Counted from the stretch's first letter, positions 20,844 through 30,085 are shown. The stretch: DNA of 64,000 nucleotides from Actinomycetes bacterium (GCA_036000965.1 DASYUT010000053.1:23706-87705); one strand, 5' to 3'. Made by a program: numbers and translations. The notes: generated by a model not told the origin, from the letters alone.

Positions 20844-21500
20844 TCAGTTCTCCGCCCTCGTCACCCCGACGGGGCAGCTCACCCCGGTGCCGCCGATGCC
20901 GCAATAGCCGTTCGGGACCTTGTCGAGGTACTGCTGGTGGTAGTCCTCGGCGTAGTAGAACTCCGACGCCACGCCGACCTCGGTCGTGACCTGGCCGTAC
21001 CCGGCCGCGGTCAGCTCCTTCTGGTAGGCGTCGCGGGACGCCTCGGCGGCCTCGCGCTGGGCGTCGGACCGGGTGTAGATGGCCGAGCGGTACTGGGTGC
21101 CGACGTCGTTGCCCTGCCGCATCCCCTGGGTCGGGTCGTGGCTCTCCCAGAAGACCTTGAGCAGCTGCTCGTAGCTGACCTGGCCGGGGTCGAACACGAC
21201 CAGCACGGCCTCGGTGTGCCCGGTGCGCCCGCTGCACACCTCCTCGTAGGTGGGGTTGGGGGTGAACCCTCCCGCGTAGCCGACCGCGGTGGTCCACACG
21301 CCGGGGGTCTGCCAGAACGCGCGCTCGGCGCCCCAGAAGCAGCCGAGGCCGAAGACCGCCTGCTCCAGGTGGTCCGGGAAGGGCGGTGTCAGGGGCGTGC
21401 CCAGGACAGTATGGCGCTCCGGCACAGGCATCCGTGCCGACCGGCCGGGCAGCGCGTCCTTGGCCGCGGGCATGCTGGTCTTGTGGAAGCCGAAGATCAT
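20844..21500 (-). CDS. msrA: Peptide-methionine (S)-S-oxide reductase
   Basis: 218 residues from ATG 21500 with AAGGAG upstream. The catalytic cysteine is in [13 protein letters not shown] near residue 53, followed by [23 protein letters not shown] and [23 protein letters not shown], all diagnostic of MsrA. A C-terminal [13 protein letters not shown] supplies resolving cysteines. It repairs oxidised methionine using thioredoxin. Upstream are 15-bp and 36-bp direct repeats. Confidence 0.96.
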   Translation of the reverse strand: MIFGFHKTSMPAAKDALPGRSARMPVPERHTVLGTPLTPPFPDHLEQAVFGLGCFWGAERAFWQTPGVWTTAVGYAGGFTPNPTYEEVCSGRTGHTEAVLVVFDPGQVSYEQLLKVFWESHDPTQGMRQGNDVGTQYRSAIYTRSDAQREAAEASRDAYQKELTAAGYGQVTTEVGVASEFYYAEDYHQQYLDKVPNGYCGIGGTGVSCPVGVTRAEN

Positions 21501-21517
21501 GCGGGACTCCTTGCTCT

Positions 21518-21557
21518 TGGTGCTCGTCTGACTGGTGCTCGTCTGACTGGTGCTCAT
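21518..21557. repeat. 15-bp tandem repeat, 2.7 copies, before msrA
   Basis: TGGTGCTCGTCTGAC at 21518 and 21533, with a partial third copy at 21548. It lies immediately upstream of the msrA start and could affect its promoter. Confidence 0.85.
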
Positions 21558-21571
21558 CCTGGTCGTTCGCC

Positions 21572-21718
21572 AGCTGCAACGGTACGGCCACCACCCGCGT
21601 TCCCGCCTGTCGAGCACCCATGGGAACAGGCTGCCCTCGGAGAAGCTGCAACGGTACGGCCACCACCCGCGTTCCCGCCCGGCCCGCGTTCCCGCCCGGC
21701 CCGCGTTCCCGCCCGGCG
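21572..21718. repeat. 36-bp direct repeat (x2) plus a G+C-rich 17-bp tandem array
   Basis: An identical 36-mer beginning AGCTGCAACGGTACGG occurs at 21572 and 21644. The second copy runs into about three copies of CGCGTTCCCGCCCGGCC. The block separates the end of the FAD reductase gene from the msrA promoter. Confidence 0.88.
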
Positions 21719-21726
21719 AACTCGGC

Positions 21727-22956
21727 TCACGCCGGCGGGCGCTTGGGGATGAGCGAGCGGAGCTCCACGTCCTCGTCGGCGAGCTGGTCCGGGTGGTCCA
21801 GACGGGCCCAGACCAGGCGGCGGGCGGCGGCGATCTCCTTGAGACGGTTCACCCCGGCGGCGGCCCGCACCTCGGGTCCGAGCAGGTAGAAGGCGACGAA
21901 CGAGCGGTCCTCGACCTTGCCCCGCAGCACCACCCGGTCGTACCGGTCGGCGATGCCGACGACCTGCAGGTGCAGGTCCCACTGGTCGGACCAGACGAAC
22001 GGGACCGGCGCGAAAGGCACCCGCCGGCCGAGCATGCCGTGGGCGGCGGCGACCGCCTGGTTGTGGGCGTTGTCGACGTGCTCGACCCGGAGCCGGGTGC
22101 CGAGCCGCGGGTGCCACCAGGCGGCCACGTCCCCGGCCGCGAACACCCCGGGCACGCGGGTCTGGCAGTACTCATCGACGACCACGCCGTTGTCGAGCCG
22201 CACGCCGGAGCCGGCCAGCCACTCGGTCTCGGGGACAACCCCGACGCCGACCACGGCCAGGTCGCAGGCGACGACCCGGCCGGAGGTGGTGACCACCGCC
22301 GCGACCCGGCCGTCGCCCCGGAACGCGGCCACTCCGTCGCCGGTGCGCAGGTCCACGCCCTGGTCGCGGTGGTACCCGGCCCAGATCCGCCCCAGCTCCG
22401 GACCCAGGCGGGGCAGCGGCAGGGGCGCGGCCTCGAGCATGGTGACCTCGAGGCCCAGGTCGCGGGAGCAGGCGGCCACCTCGGTACCGATGAACCCGGC
22501 ACCGACCACGACCACCCGGCGGCCGGGCGCCAGCTCGGCCCGCAGGCGCTCGGCGTCGCGGACGGTACGCAGCAGGTGGATGCCGGCCAGGCCGGCGCCG
22601 GGTACGTCGAGGCGGCGCATCCTCGACCCGGTGGCCACCAGCAGCCGGTCGTAGCCGAGCGGCCCGCCGCGGTCCAGCTCCACCGTGCGCGCGGCCGGGT
22701 CGAGCCGGGTGGCGCGGGTGCCCAGCCGCAGCTCGATCTCGTGCTCGGCGTACCAGCCCTCGGGGCGCAGGTAGAGCGCCTCCTCGGGCTGGCGGCCGTG
22801 CAGGAACGCCTTGGACAGCGGCGGCCGCTCGTAGGGGCGGTCCGGCTCGGCGCCGACGAGCACCACCCGGCCGTCGAACCCGGCCGCTCGGAGGGTCTCG
22901 GCGGCGCGGCCCCCGGCCAGGTTGCCGCCCACGACGACGCAGGTCCGGGCGGTCAC
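21727..22956 (-). CDS. NAD(P)/FAD-dependent oxidoreductase, ferredoxin-reductase-like
   Basis: 409 residues from GTG 22956. FAD fold [16 protein letters not shown] at the N-terminus, [14 protein letters not shown] near residue 38, NAD fold [14 protein letters not shown] near 147, and [17 protein letters not shown] near 270 match the oxygenase-coupled ferredoxin reductases (rhodocoxin, putidaredoxin type). It would pass electrons from NAD(P)H to a ferredoxin or Rieske partner. No ferredoxin, P450 or dioxygenase is adjacent, so the partner is unknown. Confidence 0.88.
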   Translation of the reverse strand: MTARTCVVVGGNLAGGRAAETLRAAGFDGRVVLVGAEPDRPYERPPLSKAFLHGRQPEEALYLRPEGWYAEHEIELRLGTRATRLDPAARTVELDRGGPLGYDRLLVATGSRMRRLDVPGAGLAGIHLLRTVRDAERLRAELAPGRRVVVVGAGFIGTEVAACSRDLGLEVTMLEAAPLPLPRLGPELGRIWAGYHRDQGVDLRTGDGVAAFRGDGRVAAVVTTSGRVVACDLAVVGVGVVPETEWLAGSGVRLDNGVVVDEYCQTRVPGVFAAGDVAAWWHPRLGTRLRVEHVDNAHNQAVAAAHGMLGRRVPFAPVPFVWSDQWDLHLQVVGIADRYDRVVLRGKVEDRSFVAFYLLGPEVRAAAGVNRLKEIAAARRLVWARLDHPDQLADEDVELRSLIPKRPPA

Positions 22957-22994
22957 GGGTTGTCGAACAGCTCGAGGACCTCCGCTCGTCGCAC

Positions 22995-24053
22995 CTACAG
23001 CCAGCCGCTGCGGCGGAACATCCGGTACAGCAGCGAGCAGGCCAGCACCATCACGCCGATGACCAGCGGGTAGCCGATCGTTGAGCGCAGCTTGGGCATG
23101 TGCTCGAAGTTCATGCCGTAGATCCCGGCGATCATCGTGGGCACCGCGAGGATGGCCACCCAGGCCGAGATCTTGCGGACGTCCTCGTTCTGGCGCAGGG
23201 TCACCTGGGTGGCGTTGGCCTCGAGGGCGTTGTTGAGCAGGCGCTGGAACCCGTCGACCTGCTCGACGACCCGCAGTGCGTGGTCGTAGACGTCGCGGAA
23301 GTACTCGCGCATCTCGGGGTCGACATGGGGGAGCCGGCCCCTGGCCAGCCGCTCCAGCGGGTCGATCAGGGGCGCGGTCGCCCGGAGGAACTCGAGCACC
23401 TCGCGCTGCAGCTTGTAGATCCGCTCGGCCGAGCCGCCCTGGCCGGCGAAGACCTGCTGCTCGATCTCGCGGATGTCCTCGTCGACGCCTTCCACGGCCG
23501 GGACGTAGTTGTCCACGACGTGGTCGAGGACCGCGTACATCACCCCGCTCGGCCCGCAGCCCAGCAGCTCCGGGTGGGCCTCGAGCCTGGACCGGACCTC
23601 GACCAGGGCCTTGGTCTGGCCGTGGCGCACCGAGACCACGAACCCCTCGCCGACGAACAGCAGGATCTCGCCGAAGTCGAGGACCTCCTCATGGTCGACG
23701 TAGCGGGCCGGCTTGAGGACCAGCAGCAGCGTGTCGTCGTAGACCTCCAGCTTGGGCCGCTGGTGGGCCTTGATGGCGTCCTCGACGGCCAGCGGGTGGA
23801 GGTTGAACTCGCGCCGGACCGATCCGAACTCCTCCTCGGTCGGCTGGTGCAGCCCGATCCACACGAACGCGCCCTTGCCGGCCGCCTCGTAGGCGTCCCT
23901 CAGGTCGACCACGCCCGGACGCCGGACGCCGTTCTCGTACACCGCGCAGTCGACGATCACGCTCGCATTGTGCCGCACCCACGCCGGCCGCCGGGGGAGG
24001 GTCGGTGAGCGGTGGTCTTCGGCCGGCGAGACCGCCTCGGTGGGGTCAGTCAT
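22995..24053 (-). CDS. corA: CorA-family Mg2+/Co2+ channel
   Basis: 352 residues. A large acidic cytoplasmic N-terminal domain and coiled helices are followed by two C-terminal membrane spans. The pore signature GMN is intact in IAGIYGMNFEHMPKL near residue 312. It imports divalent cations through a homopentamer. The ATG overlaps the end of a 54-residue membrane protein by 8 bp, so both are co-expressed. Confidence 0.94.
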   Translation of the reverse strand: MTDPTEAVSPAEDHRSPTLPRRPAWVRHNASVIVDCAVYENGVRRPGVVDLRDAYEAAGKGAFVWIGLHQPTEEEFGSVRREFNLHPLAVEDAIKAHQRPKLEVYDDTLLLVLKPARYVDHEEVLDFGEILLFVGEGFVVSVRHGQTKALVEVRSRLEAHPELLGCGPSGVMYAVLDHVVDNYVPAVEGVDEDIREIEQQVFAGQGGSAERIYKLQREVLEFLRATAPLIDPLERLARGRLPHVDPEMREYFRDVYDHALRVVEQVDGFQRLLNNALEANATQVTLRQNEDVRKISAWVAILAVPTMIAGIYGMNFEHMPKLRSTIGYPLVIGVMVLACSLLYRMFRRSGWL

Positions 24054-24210
24054 GCTCCCTGTCCTGCTCCCGCGCTGCCCAGCGCTGCCGCCGGGCCAGC
24101 CAGCGCCGGTGGTCGCACTCGTTCTGGTAGTCGGCGTACAGCAACCCGGCGACCAGGACCGTCCCGCCCAGCACGGCCAGGAGAATCAGGGCCACGCCCA
24201 GGGCGTTCAT
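24046..24210 (-). CDS. Small single-span membrane protein upstream of corA
   Basis: 54 residues from ATG 24210. One membrane segment (ALILLAVLGGTVLVAGLLY) is followed by a strongly charged tail (RRWLARRQRWAAREQDREHD). Its stop lies inside the corA start region, and its ATG overlaps the stop of a further upstream frame (ATGA). No family recognised; it may be a CorA accessory or merely co-transcribed. Confidence 0.6.
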   Translation of the reverse strand: MNALGVALILLAVLGGTVLVAGLLYADYQNECDHRRWLARRQRWAAREQDREHD

Positions 24211-24416
24211 GCCGCCCGTCCCCGGATCGCACGCCGCCGACGCCCGGGCCACCACGGCGCCTGCTCCCCGAACGATGCCGCGTCCTGATCAGACGCCGCG
24301 ACCTGGGCAAGCGGGTCCTCGGGGTCGGGCCGGCTGGTCATGGCGGCCGGCTCGGCGACCCGCAGGAGGATGCAGACGACCAGCCCAACGGCGACCGCGG
24401 CGAGCGCGTAGCCCTG
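24207..24416 (-). pseudogene. 5'-truncated membrane protein gene at island edge
   Basis: An open frame of 69 codons begins right after a TAA, with no ATG/GTG at its front, and reads a membrane helix (YALAAVAVGLVVCILLRV) and a charged tail, ending in an ATGA overlap with the next gene. An operon-like overlap at the 3' end without a 5' end suggests that upstream codons were lost. The break at about 24417 coincides with a shift to lower-GC sequence. Alternatively an ATG inside (MTSRPDPEDP) starts a 44-residue protein. Confidence 0.45.
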
Positions 24417-24558
24417 TTAGGGATCATGAGCGGGCGGTTTGACGGTATCGGCCGCGCTTCGTCCACTCGGCCGCTGTGGACGATGAGAAGACCATTGCGA
24501 GAAGCAAGGATCGGCCTACGCGGTACGATTGCCCTTATTCGTCCGCTAGAGGGACTCC

Positions 24559-25875
24559 ATGCCGATCGAGCGAGAAGATAACTTGCTGCTACGCGAGCAG
24601 CGTGAACTTCGCGATTGGTCGTTGGGCGAGGCAGCCGGGCATCTGCGAGAGGTCATGCTCGCAATGGGTGACAAGCAGGCCGGCGTGAACGCCAACATGT
24701 GGTGGCGCTGGGAACGTGGCATGCGACGGCCCGAGCGGCGTTACCGGAGGGGGCTGTGCCGTCTGTTCGGGCTCCCGGCCGACCATCTGGGCCTGCCTAC
24801 CAGCGAGGAACGCGCATCGGTCCGCCGTAGGCCCTTGGTGACTTCCTCCGTCGAGGATGGGCAGTACAACACCGAGACAGTGGCTGCTGGTGAAGATTGG
24901 ACGGCCGACGCAGTCGAGTTGATGCGGCAGACCGAGCAATCAGACATCGGCCCGGACACGCTGGAGACGATCGACCGCATCGTCGATCGATTCTGCCGAG
25001 ACTACTCCAGTACGATGCCTGTCGTGCTTCGGCGGGAGGTCCTAAAGCAGCTCAGGTACGTCGGCCAGCTCCTCCAAGGACGACTCACGATCGCGCAGCG
25101 ACGGCACCTGCTCGTCTCCGCCGGCTGGCTCGCGCTCCTGCTTGCCTGCCTGCACTTCGACGTTGGCGACCGCACCGCCGCCGAGGCGAACCGCGGCGTT
25201 GCATTCCACCTCGGCAGGCAGGCCGATCATCATGACCTGATGGCGTGGGCGTTGGAGACGAAGGCATGGTTCTCCCTCGCCGATGGTAGCTATCGCGACG
25301 CCATCGAGGCGGCCCGCGCCGGCGAGGCGTTCGCGCCGGCGGGTGCTTCCGCGTTGGTCGCGTTGACCCTGCAGCAGGCCAGAGCATGGGCCCGACGCGG
25401 CGACAAATGGGAGACCGAGCGGGCGATCCGGCGCGCGACGAAGGAGATGGATAAGACGCCGGCCCCAGCGCATCCGGAGCACCATTTCGTCTTCGACGCC
25501 CCGAAGCTGTCGTTCTATGCTGCGACGAGCTTCGTGCTGTTGGGCGAGCCCGATCCTGCCGAGGAGCACGCGAACCGAGTGATCGAGGAGTGTAGCGATC
25601 CCGAGCGGCCGAACTATTGGCCGACCCGCGTTGCGACCACCCAAGTTGAACTCGGAATGATTCTGGGGCTGCGTGGGGAGGTCGACGGTGCGGCCGAGGT
25701 CGGGGCTAAGGCGTTTGATTCCGCGTTCCTTCGCACCTCGACGCTGTGGCGGGCCGCTGAGCTGGATAGGCTCCTGATGAGCAGGTATGCCGACGTGCCA
25801 GAAGCCCGGGACTTCCATGAACAGCACGTCTTGGCGCGACGTTCGCTCACCCGATCAGGCGCGGCCAAGGGGTAG
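24559..25875 (+). CDS. XRE-type HTH regulator with TPR-like C-terminal domain
   Basis: 438 residues from ATG 24559 with AGAGGGA upstream. Residues 5-75 form a helix-turn-helix (RELRDWSLGEAAGHL, then WWRWERGMRRPERRYRRGL), and the remainder is alpha-helical repeats like those of actinobacterial signal-sensing regulators. Codon third positions are visibly less GC-biased than in flanking genes (for example GAA GAT AAC TTG near the start), consistent with transfer. It is the first gene of the 24.4-30.1 kb island and probably controls it. Confidence 0.8.
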   Translation: MPIEREDNLLLREQRELRDWSLGEAAGHLREVMLAMGDKQAGVNANMWWRWERGMRRPERRYRRGLCRLFGLPADHLGLPTSEERASVRRRPLVTSSVEDGQYNTETVAAGEDWTADAVELMRQTEQSDIGPDTLETIDRIVDRFCRDYSSTMPVVLRREVLKQLRYVGQLLQGRLTIAQRRHLLVSAGWLALLLACLHFDVGDRTAAEANRGVAFHLGRQADHHDLMAWALETKAWFSLADGSYRDAIEAARAGEAFAPAGASALVALTLQQARAWARRGDKWETERAIRRATKEMDKTPAPAHPEHHFVFDAPKLSFYAATSFVLLGEPDPAEEHANRVIEECSDPERPNYWPTRVATTQVELGMILGLRGEVDGAAEVGAKAFDSAFLRTSTLWRAAELDRLLMSRYADVPEARDFHEQHVLARRSLTRSGAAKG

Positions 25876-25945
25876 ATTCAGGCCCTTCAATTTGGAGTGG
25901 AACAATGAGGTGTGGTAGGCCCTTGCCTGCTGCATAGTCAAGGGT

Positions 25946-26245
25946 GTGCCAAGTCCCATTGCCGTCCTCGCCAGTTCGCGGGAGGAGAGCCAGCAGCTGT
26001 GCGACAAGCTCGCCTGGGCGCACGGCGAACTTGGTTTGGGCAAAGCTCCAAGACCGGACGTGGCCTCCAACCATCCAGCCCTACTCCTGGTCGGCTTGAC
26101 AGGCGCTCACCACCGTCTCCGTCCGAACGACCTACAACCGGCGTCGCCGAGTGTCCTGGCGAAATTCACCGGCGTGCCTGGGTCTGGGCCGCCATACTGC
26201 ATGCACCCTGAGACCCCCTCGTTCAAGGGCTACGTGCAAACATGA
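25946..26245 (+). CDS. Hypothetical 99-residue protein coupled to the next gene
   Basis: GTG start at 25946. The stop overlaps the ATG of the 662-residue gene (ATGA), the main reason for accepting it. The N-terminal part looks protein-like (REESQQLCDKLAWAHGELGL), while the C-terminal half is proline-rich and less convincing. No family recognised. A CATAGT box lies 7 bases before the start. Confidence 0.45.
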   Translation: MPSPIAVLASSREESQQLCDKLAWAHGELGLGKAPRPDVASNHPALLLVGLTGAHHRLRPNDLQPASPSVLAKFTGVPGSGPPYCMHPETPSFKGYVQT

Positions 26246-28230
26246 CCAGCCGCCGGCGCGCGAACAGGATTGGGCTGTCGTGGAAGCAGATCGAGTGCCG
26301 CGGCTGCCGCGGGGCCCGTGTCGTCGGGATACCATGCCCGACCTGCGGTGCACGCCCCGACCCGCGCGAGGTCGACCCGGACCTCCAGCGCCGCCAGCGG
26401 CTCGCCCGCGAGGCCCTGGCCATCCTCGACCGCCAACCTGGCAGCCAAGCCCGATCGCGCCCGGCCAGCGATCCGTGGCCGCCAGAGCAGGCATTCGACC
26501 CCCTCGTGGAGTGGGTGGGCCGGTTCCTGCCGACCCTCAACGCCGCCATCCAGGACCCCTCGGCCGCTCCGCGGCTGCTCGAACTCGTCACCAACCTCGT
26601 CGACCTCCGCGACCAGCTCCACACGTCCCGGTGGCTTCGGCCGCACCTGCCGCTCTGGCGCACCGCCGACGCGCTGATCGGGCACCTCACCCAGGTGGCC
26701 GGCTGCTACCTCACGGCATGCGCGGCGCCCACGCCGCTGCAAGCCCAAGCAGCCGCCGACGCGGGGCAGCAGGCCCTGGATGCCGCAGAGGACGAAGGCA
26801 ATCACCTCATCGAGCGGCTGGAGCGCTGGCGGCGGATCAGCGCCTCCGACCGGGCCGGCGACATCGTCGCCGCGCTCGCCGTCGAGGCCTACCGGCTGGC
26901 CGGCACCACCGATCTACTCCTGCTCGAGCAGGACGGCGCCCGGGACTTCGAGCAGCTCCTCGGTGCTTCCTGCCCCAGCGGTATGGGTCTGCTGCTGCGC
27001 ATGATGACGCTGCACGCCGAGGTGGTCCTTGACGACCAGCGCTTCCGCCGAATCGCCCACGACGCCTACGCAGTCTTCACGCGGCGTCCCGACCAGCTCC
27101 AGCGGCTGGTCCACGACCACACGCTGGTCGACGACATCCAGGATGCTGCTCGGCGCGGCTACGACGCCGCGGTCACCGCCCAAGCCGTCCTTGCGGCCGC
27201 CCGCGATGACCGGCAGGCGGTCCGCGCCGTCCTCGCCCTTGCCCACGAGCTGCTCGAAGGCCCCGGCAAGCGCTACGTCGCGGCGCTCCTGACCGTGAAC
27301 GGCCAACGCAGCTACCAGGACGTGCGCCGCCGGAACGCGGGCATGCTGCTGCGCCAGGCATCCCAGCAGCCAAGCCTCGTCCCGCTGCTGGACGGCCTCG
27401 ACATCGCCTTGCGTGACGCCAAGGCGCACGAGGACTACCTGATCGAAGGCGACGAGCTGATCCTCACCGATCACGGCGTGCGCCGCCCCAACACCCAGCC
27501 GATCTCGGGCTTGGTGCTCCTTGACCAGGTCCTCACCGCCGTGGAGACGCTCCAGGCGCTGTTCTTCGCGCTTGCCGCCGCCGCAGCCGGGATCGGTATC
27601 ACGCTGGTCGGCGCGCTGGACTACAGCCACTTCGACATGGCCGACGAGGACACGATCGCGACGCTGCTCGGCCTGCAGTCCTGGACCGAGGTCACCGTCG
27701 AGCTGCACGACTACACCGTGCGGGCTGCAGGTACCGCCGAGCTCCCGACCCAGCCGCTGCAGCCCGTGGCCGTCCTGGTTCCACACCTTCCCGAGCGCAT
27801 CACCCAGCTCGAGCTCACCGTGCGCACCAGCAGAGGACAGCGCCTGCTTGCCGGACCAACCGAGCCGTGGCGTCGATACCACGCGTCCGCTGACTGGGAG
27901 AAGCAGCTGCACTTTGTCGAGTGCTGCCGATACTGGCACTTCGACGAGCAGCCGATCTTCGACCGAGCGCAGACCCAGCTTTGGGTTGCTCGGCAAGCGC
28001 TCCAGCAGGCTGCTGCTGGCTATCCGGCCTGCATCCGGCCACTTCGGCAGCTCCGCACCTTCGCGCAGCGGCTCAAGGACGAGGAACTCGCCAGCGACCT
28101 GAGCGAGCTGATCGCCTACGCCCGCAACCGGTCGACGGGCCTCACCAACGAAGGTGCAGTGTCGGACATCGTGAGCCGGTTCACGCGCCGGGCGCAGGCG
28201 GACGTGCCCCTTCCCGAAGTGCTGAGATAA
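26242..28230 (+). CDS. Large hypothetical protein with N-terminal zinc ribbon
   Basis: 662 residues. A four-cysteine zinc ribbon is at residues 20-36 (C-x2-C-x9-C-x2-C, CRGCRGARVVGIPCPTCG). Most of the rest is helical, with a hydrophobic stretch near residues 435-455 (LFFALAAAAAGIGITLVGAL) and a mixed C-terminal part. I recognise no catalytic motif or known family. It sits in a putative acquired island between a regulator and a protease/PIN pair, a setting often seen for defence or plasmid-maintenance genes, but nothing in the protein itself proves that. Confidence 0.75.
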   Translation: MTSRRRANRIGLSWKQIECRGCRGARVVGIPCPTCGARPDPREVDPDLQRRQRLAREALAILDRQPGSQARSRPASDPWPPEQAFDPLVEWVGRFLPTLNAAIQDPSAAPRLLELVTNLVDLRDQLHTSRWLRPHLPLWRTADALIGHLTQVAGCYLTACAAPTPLQAQAAADAGQQALDAAEDEGNHLIERLERWRRISASDRAGDIVAALAVEAYRLAGTTDLLLLEQDGARDFEQLLGASCPSGMGLLLRMMTLHAEVVLDDQRFRRIAHDAYAVFTRRPDQLQRLVHDHTLVDDIQDAARRGYDAAVTAQAVLAAARDDRQAVRAVLALAHELLEGPGKRYVAALLTVNGQRSYQDVRRRNAGMLLRQASQQPSLVPLLDGLDIALRDAKAHEDYLIEGDELILTDHGVRRPNTQPISGLVLLDQVLTAVETLQALFFALAAAAAGIGITLVGALDYSHFDMADEDTIATLLGLQSWTEVTVELHDYTVRAAGTAELPTQPLQPVAVLVPHLPERITQLELTVRTSRGQRLLAGPTEPWRRYHASADWEKQLHFVECCRYWHFDEQPIFDRAQTQLWVARQALQQAAAGYPACIRPLRQLRTFAQRLKDEELASDLSELIAYARNRSTGLTNEGAVSDIVSRFTRRAQADVPLPEVLR

Positions 28231-28237
28231 CGGTCCC

Positions 28238-28375
28238 GTCACAGCCCTGCCGTGGCGCTGCGGCAGGTGCCACGAACACCTGCTGCGGTTCAAGTACGGC
28301 GCCTCGCCGGGCGCCCGCTACGGCGAGCCAAGCCAGGAGCTGGACCCGGCCGACCATTCGCGTGCTAAAATCGCA
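28238..28375 (+). pseudogene. Possible zinc-ribbon gene remnant in frame with the following gene
   Basis: In the same frame as the XRE-ImmA gene, without any ATG/GTG/TTG, the sequence reads RCGRCHEHLLRFKYGASPG and continues YGEPSQELDP. CxxC spacing and amino-acid balance look coding. The -10 box at 28366 interrupts it. Probably a decayed gene end onto which a promoter has been placed, but chance cannot be excluded. Confidence 0.3.
28366..28371 (+). promoter_or_regulatory. Extended -10 (TGC-TAAAAT) with overlapping palindrome for XRE-ImmA gene
   Basis: TAAAAT, preceded by TGC, lies 7 bases before GTG 28379, giving a leaderless start. An ACACGTGT palindrome at 28375-28382 spans the start codon and would suit autorepression by the encoded XRE domain. 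Confidence 0.5.
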
Positions 28376-28378
28376 CAC

Positions 28379-29500
28379 GTGTCACCAGGTCAGATCTTCG
28401 AGCAGAAGCAGATCGGCCAGCGCATCGCTGATGCCCGTGTCGAAGCCGGGCGTACGCAGGCCGACCTCGCGGCGACGCTTGGGCTGGATCGAACGGCGCT
28501 CGCCAAGATCGAGGCCGGTGCTCGAAAGGTGTCCGCCGTCGAGTTGGCTGGTATCGCCTCCGAGCTGCAGCGGCCACTGGACTGGTTCCTTGTGGAGTCA
28601 CCCCAGCCGGTGGTGAGCCGCCGGGCCGACGCCGCGGTCGGTCACCGCTCGATGCACCTCGACCGAGCCGTCGACAAGGCAGCTCGCGACGTGGAGTTCC
28701 TCGTGGGGCAAGGTTTCCTGAACCCTGCTGTCAGCGACCTACAGCTTCCGACACCACGGAGCGTCAGCGAAGCCGAGCGCGCGGCGGACCGCGTCCGCAG
28801 CAGCCTGGGTCAGGGAACCGAGCCACTTGTCCAGCTCGCCGACATCGCCGAGCGGCTCGGGCTCGTCTGCTTCTCGCTGCCGCTCGGCGAATCCTCCGGC
28901 GACGGCGCCTACGTGTCGCTCGGCGACTTCGGGGTCGCGGTGATCAATGGCGACACCGACCCGGGCCGTCGCCGCTTCACGTTGGCCCACGAGATCGGCC
29001 ACCACGTGTTCGCCGACGAGTACTCCACCGACCTGTCCCTCGCTGAGAACGGTGACGAGACGGAACGTCGAGTCAACGAGTTTGCCAGTCACCTCTTGCT
29101 GCCTCGCGAGTCGGTCACGAGACGATGGCAAGCCGGAGCGGGTGAGCCTCGGGAGAAGGCGGTCCGTCTCGGCGTAGAGTACCGCGTGAGCTGGTCCGCG
29201 CTCTGCAGCCAGTTGAAGAGCCTCGGGCTGGTCACCGACGCCGAGCGTCGAGCGTTGCTGGCCCACCCTCCGACCAGGGCCGACTTCATCGAGCTGGGAA
29301 TGGCCGTGGTCGAGGAGCTGCATCCACCGTCAGCCTCGCCTCGCTATGCGCAGGCAGTGCTCCGTGCCTACCGCGGCGGAAAGCTCGGGGCGAACCGCAC
29401 GGTCGACCTTCTGTGGGGCTCTGTTGCAAAGGAAGAGCTGCCGCAGCTCGACGCGCTGCCCGTCGAGGCACTGCGCCGTGAGTTCGATCCGCTGCCGTGA
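28379..29500 (+). CDS. XRE-HTH fused to ImmA/IrrE-family zinc metallopeptidase
   Basis: 373 residues from GTG 28379. Residues 10-66 are an XRE helix-turn-helix (RTQADLAATLGLDRTALAKI). The protease motif LAHEIGHHVFADEY is at about residue 202, with a second acidic/polar block NEFASHLLLPRESV downstream. ImmA/IrrE proteases cut repressors or antitoxins. Here repressor and protease are in one chain, as in COG2856-type antitoxin-like proteins. The stop overlaps the PIN-domain gene (GTGA), so the pair is translationally coupled. Confidence 0.88.
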   Translation: MSPGQIFEQKQIGQRIADARVEAGRTQADLAATLGLDRTALAKIEAGARKVSAVELAGIASELQRPLDWFLVESPQPVVSRRADAAVGHRSMHLDRAVDKAARDVEFLVGQGFLNPAVSDLQLPTPRSVSEAERAADRVRSSLGQGTEPLVQLADIAERLGLVCFSLPLGESSGDGAYVSLGDFGVAVINGDTDPGRRRFTLAHEIGHHVFADEYSTDLSLAENGDETERRVNEFASHLLLPRESVTRRWQAGAGEPREKAVRLGVEYRVSWSALCSQLKSLGLVTDAERRALLAHPPTRADFIELGMAVVEELHPPSASPRYAQAVLRAYRGGKLGANRTVDLLWGSVAKEELPQLDALPVEALRREFDPLP

Positions 29501-30030
29501 ACGCGCTGGTCTTTGACACCTCCCCGCTCAGCCACTTCGCACGAGCTGGCCGCCTGGCGGTTCTCGACCGCCTCACCGCGAACTACAGGCGGGTCACCCC
29601 GAGAGCGGTCTTGGACGAGGTTCGCGGGGGCGAGCTGACGCATCCGCCCCTGGCCGACATTCGAAACGTTGACTGGCTCGAAGTCGTGGCCTGCGACGGC
29701 CTGCCTGAGCTTCGGGCGTTCGCCCATTACGCCCAGATCCTGGGCAGTGGGGAGCGGGATGTCGGCGAGGCGTCGGTGCTCGCGTGGGCTGAGGTCAATG
29801 CCGGCGTCGCGGTGATCGACGAGCGGGCCGGGACGCACGCCGCATCGATGCGAGGGGTCGTCGTCCACGGCACGCTGTGGCTCATCACCAATGGAGTGAG
29901 CGCGAGTGAGCTATCGCTTCCCGATGCCGAGCGGCTCGTCGACCAACTCCGGGACACGGACGCGCGACTGCCATGCACCGGTGCCACGCTGTTTCAGTGG
30001 GCGAAAGAGCACGGTCTCCTCTCGCAGTGA
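29497..30030 (+). CDS. PIN-domain-like putative ribonuclease (toxin candidate)
   Basis: 177 residues from GTG 29497. PIN acidic positions are visible: VFDTSPLSHFARAG (Asp 7), GERDVGEASVLAWA (Glu/Asp near 90) and VIDERAG (Asp near 108). Length and layout match DUF3368-like PIN nucleases, Mg-dependent RNases often used as toxins. Overlap with the XRE-ImmA gene supports a two-gene toxin-antitoxin or regulator-effector module, with the HTH-protease as control element. Toxic activity is inferred only. Confidence 0.75.
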   Translation: MNALVFDTSPLSHFARAGRLAVLDRLTANYRRVTPRAVLDEVRGGELTHPPLADIRNVDWLEVVACDGLPELRAFAHYAQILGSGERDVGEASVLAWAEVNAGVAVIDERAGTHAASMRGVVVHGTLWLITNGVSASELSLPDAERLVDQLRDTDARLPCTGATLFQWAKEHGLLSQ

Positions 30031-30043
30031 TCAACCTCCCGCG

Positions 30044-30085
30044 GACGTTCCCCAAGTGACGTTCTCCAAGTGACGTTCCCCAAGT
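30044..30085. repeat. 14-bp tandem repeat x3 after the PIN gene
   Basis: GACGTTCCCCAAGT at 30044, 30058 (one mismatch) and 30072. It lies 13 bp beyond the PIN stop codon and close to the right edge of the presumed island. Confidence 0.88.

Noticed and set aside
21572..21718. Possible CRISPR array
   Set aside because: Only two 36-bp copies with one 36-bp spacer, then a 17-bp tandem array; no cas genes anywhere in the window.
19398..21752. A 784-codon plus-strand frame across the PLP enzyme and msrA
   Set aside because: It is antisense to two well-supported genes and carries no domain.
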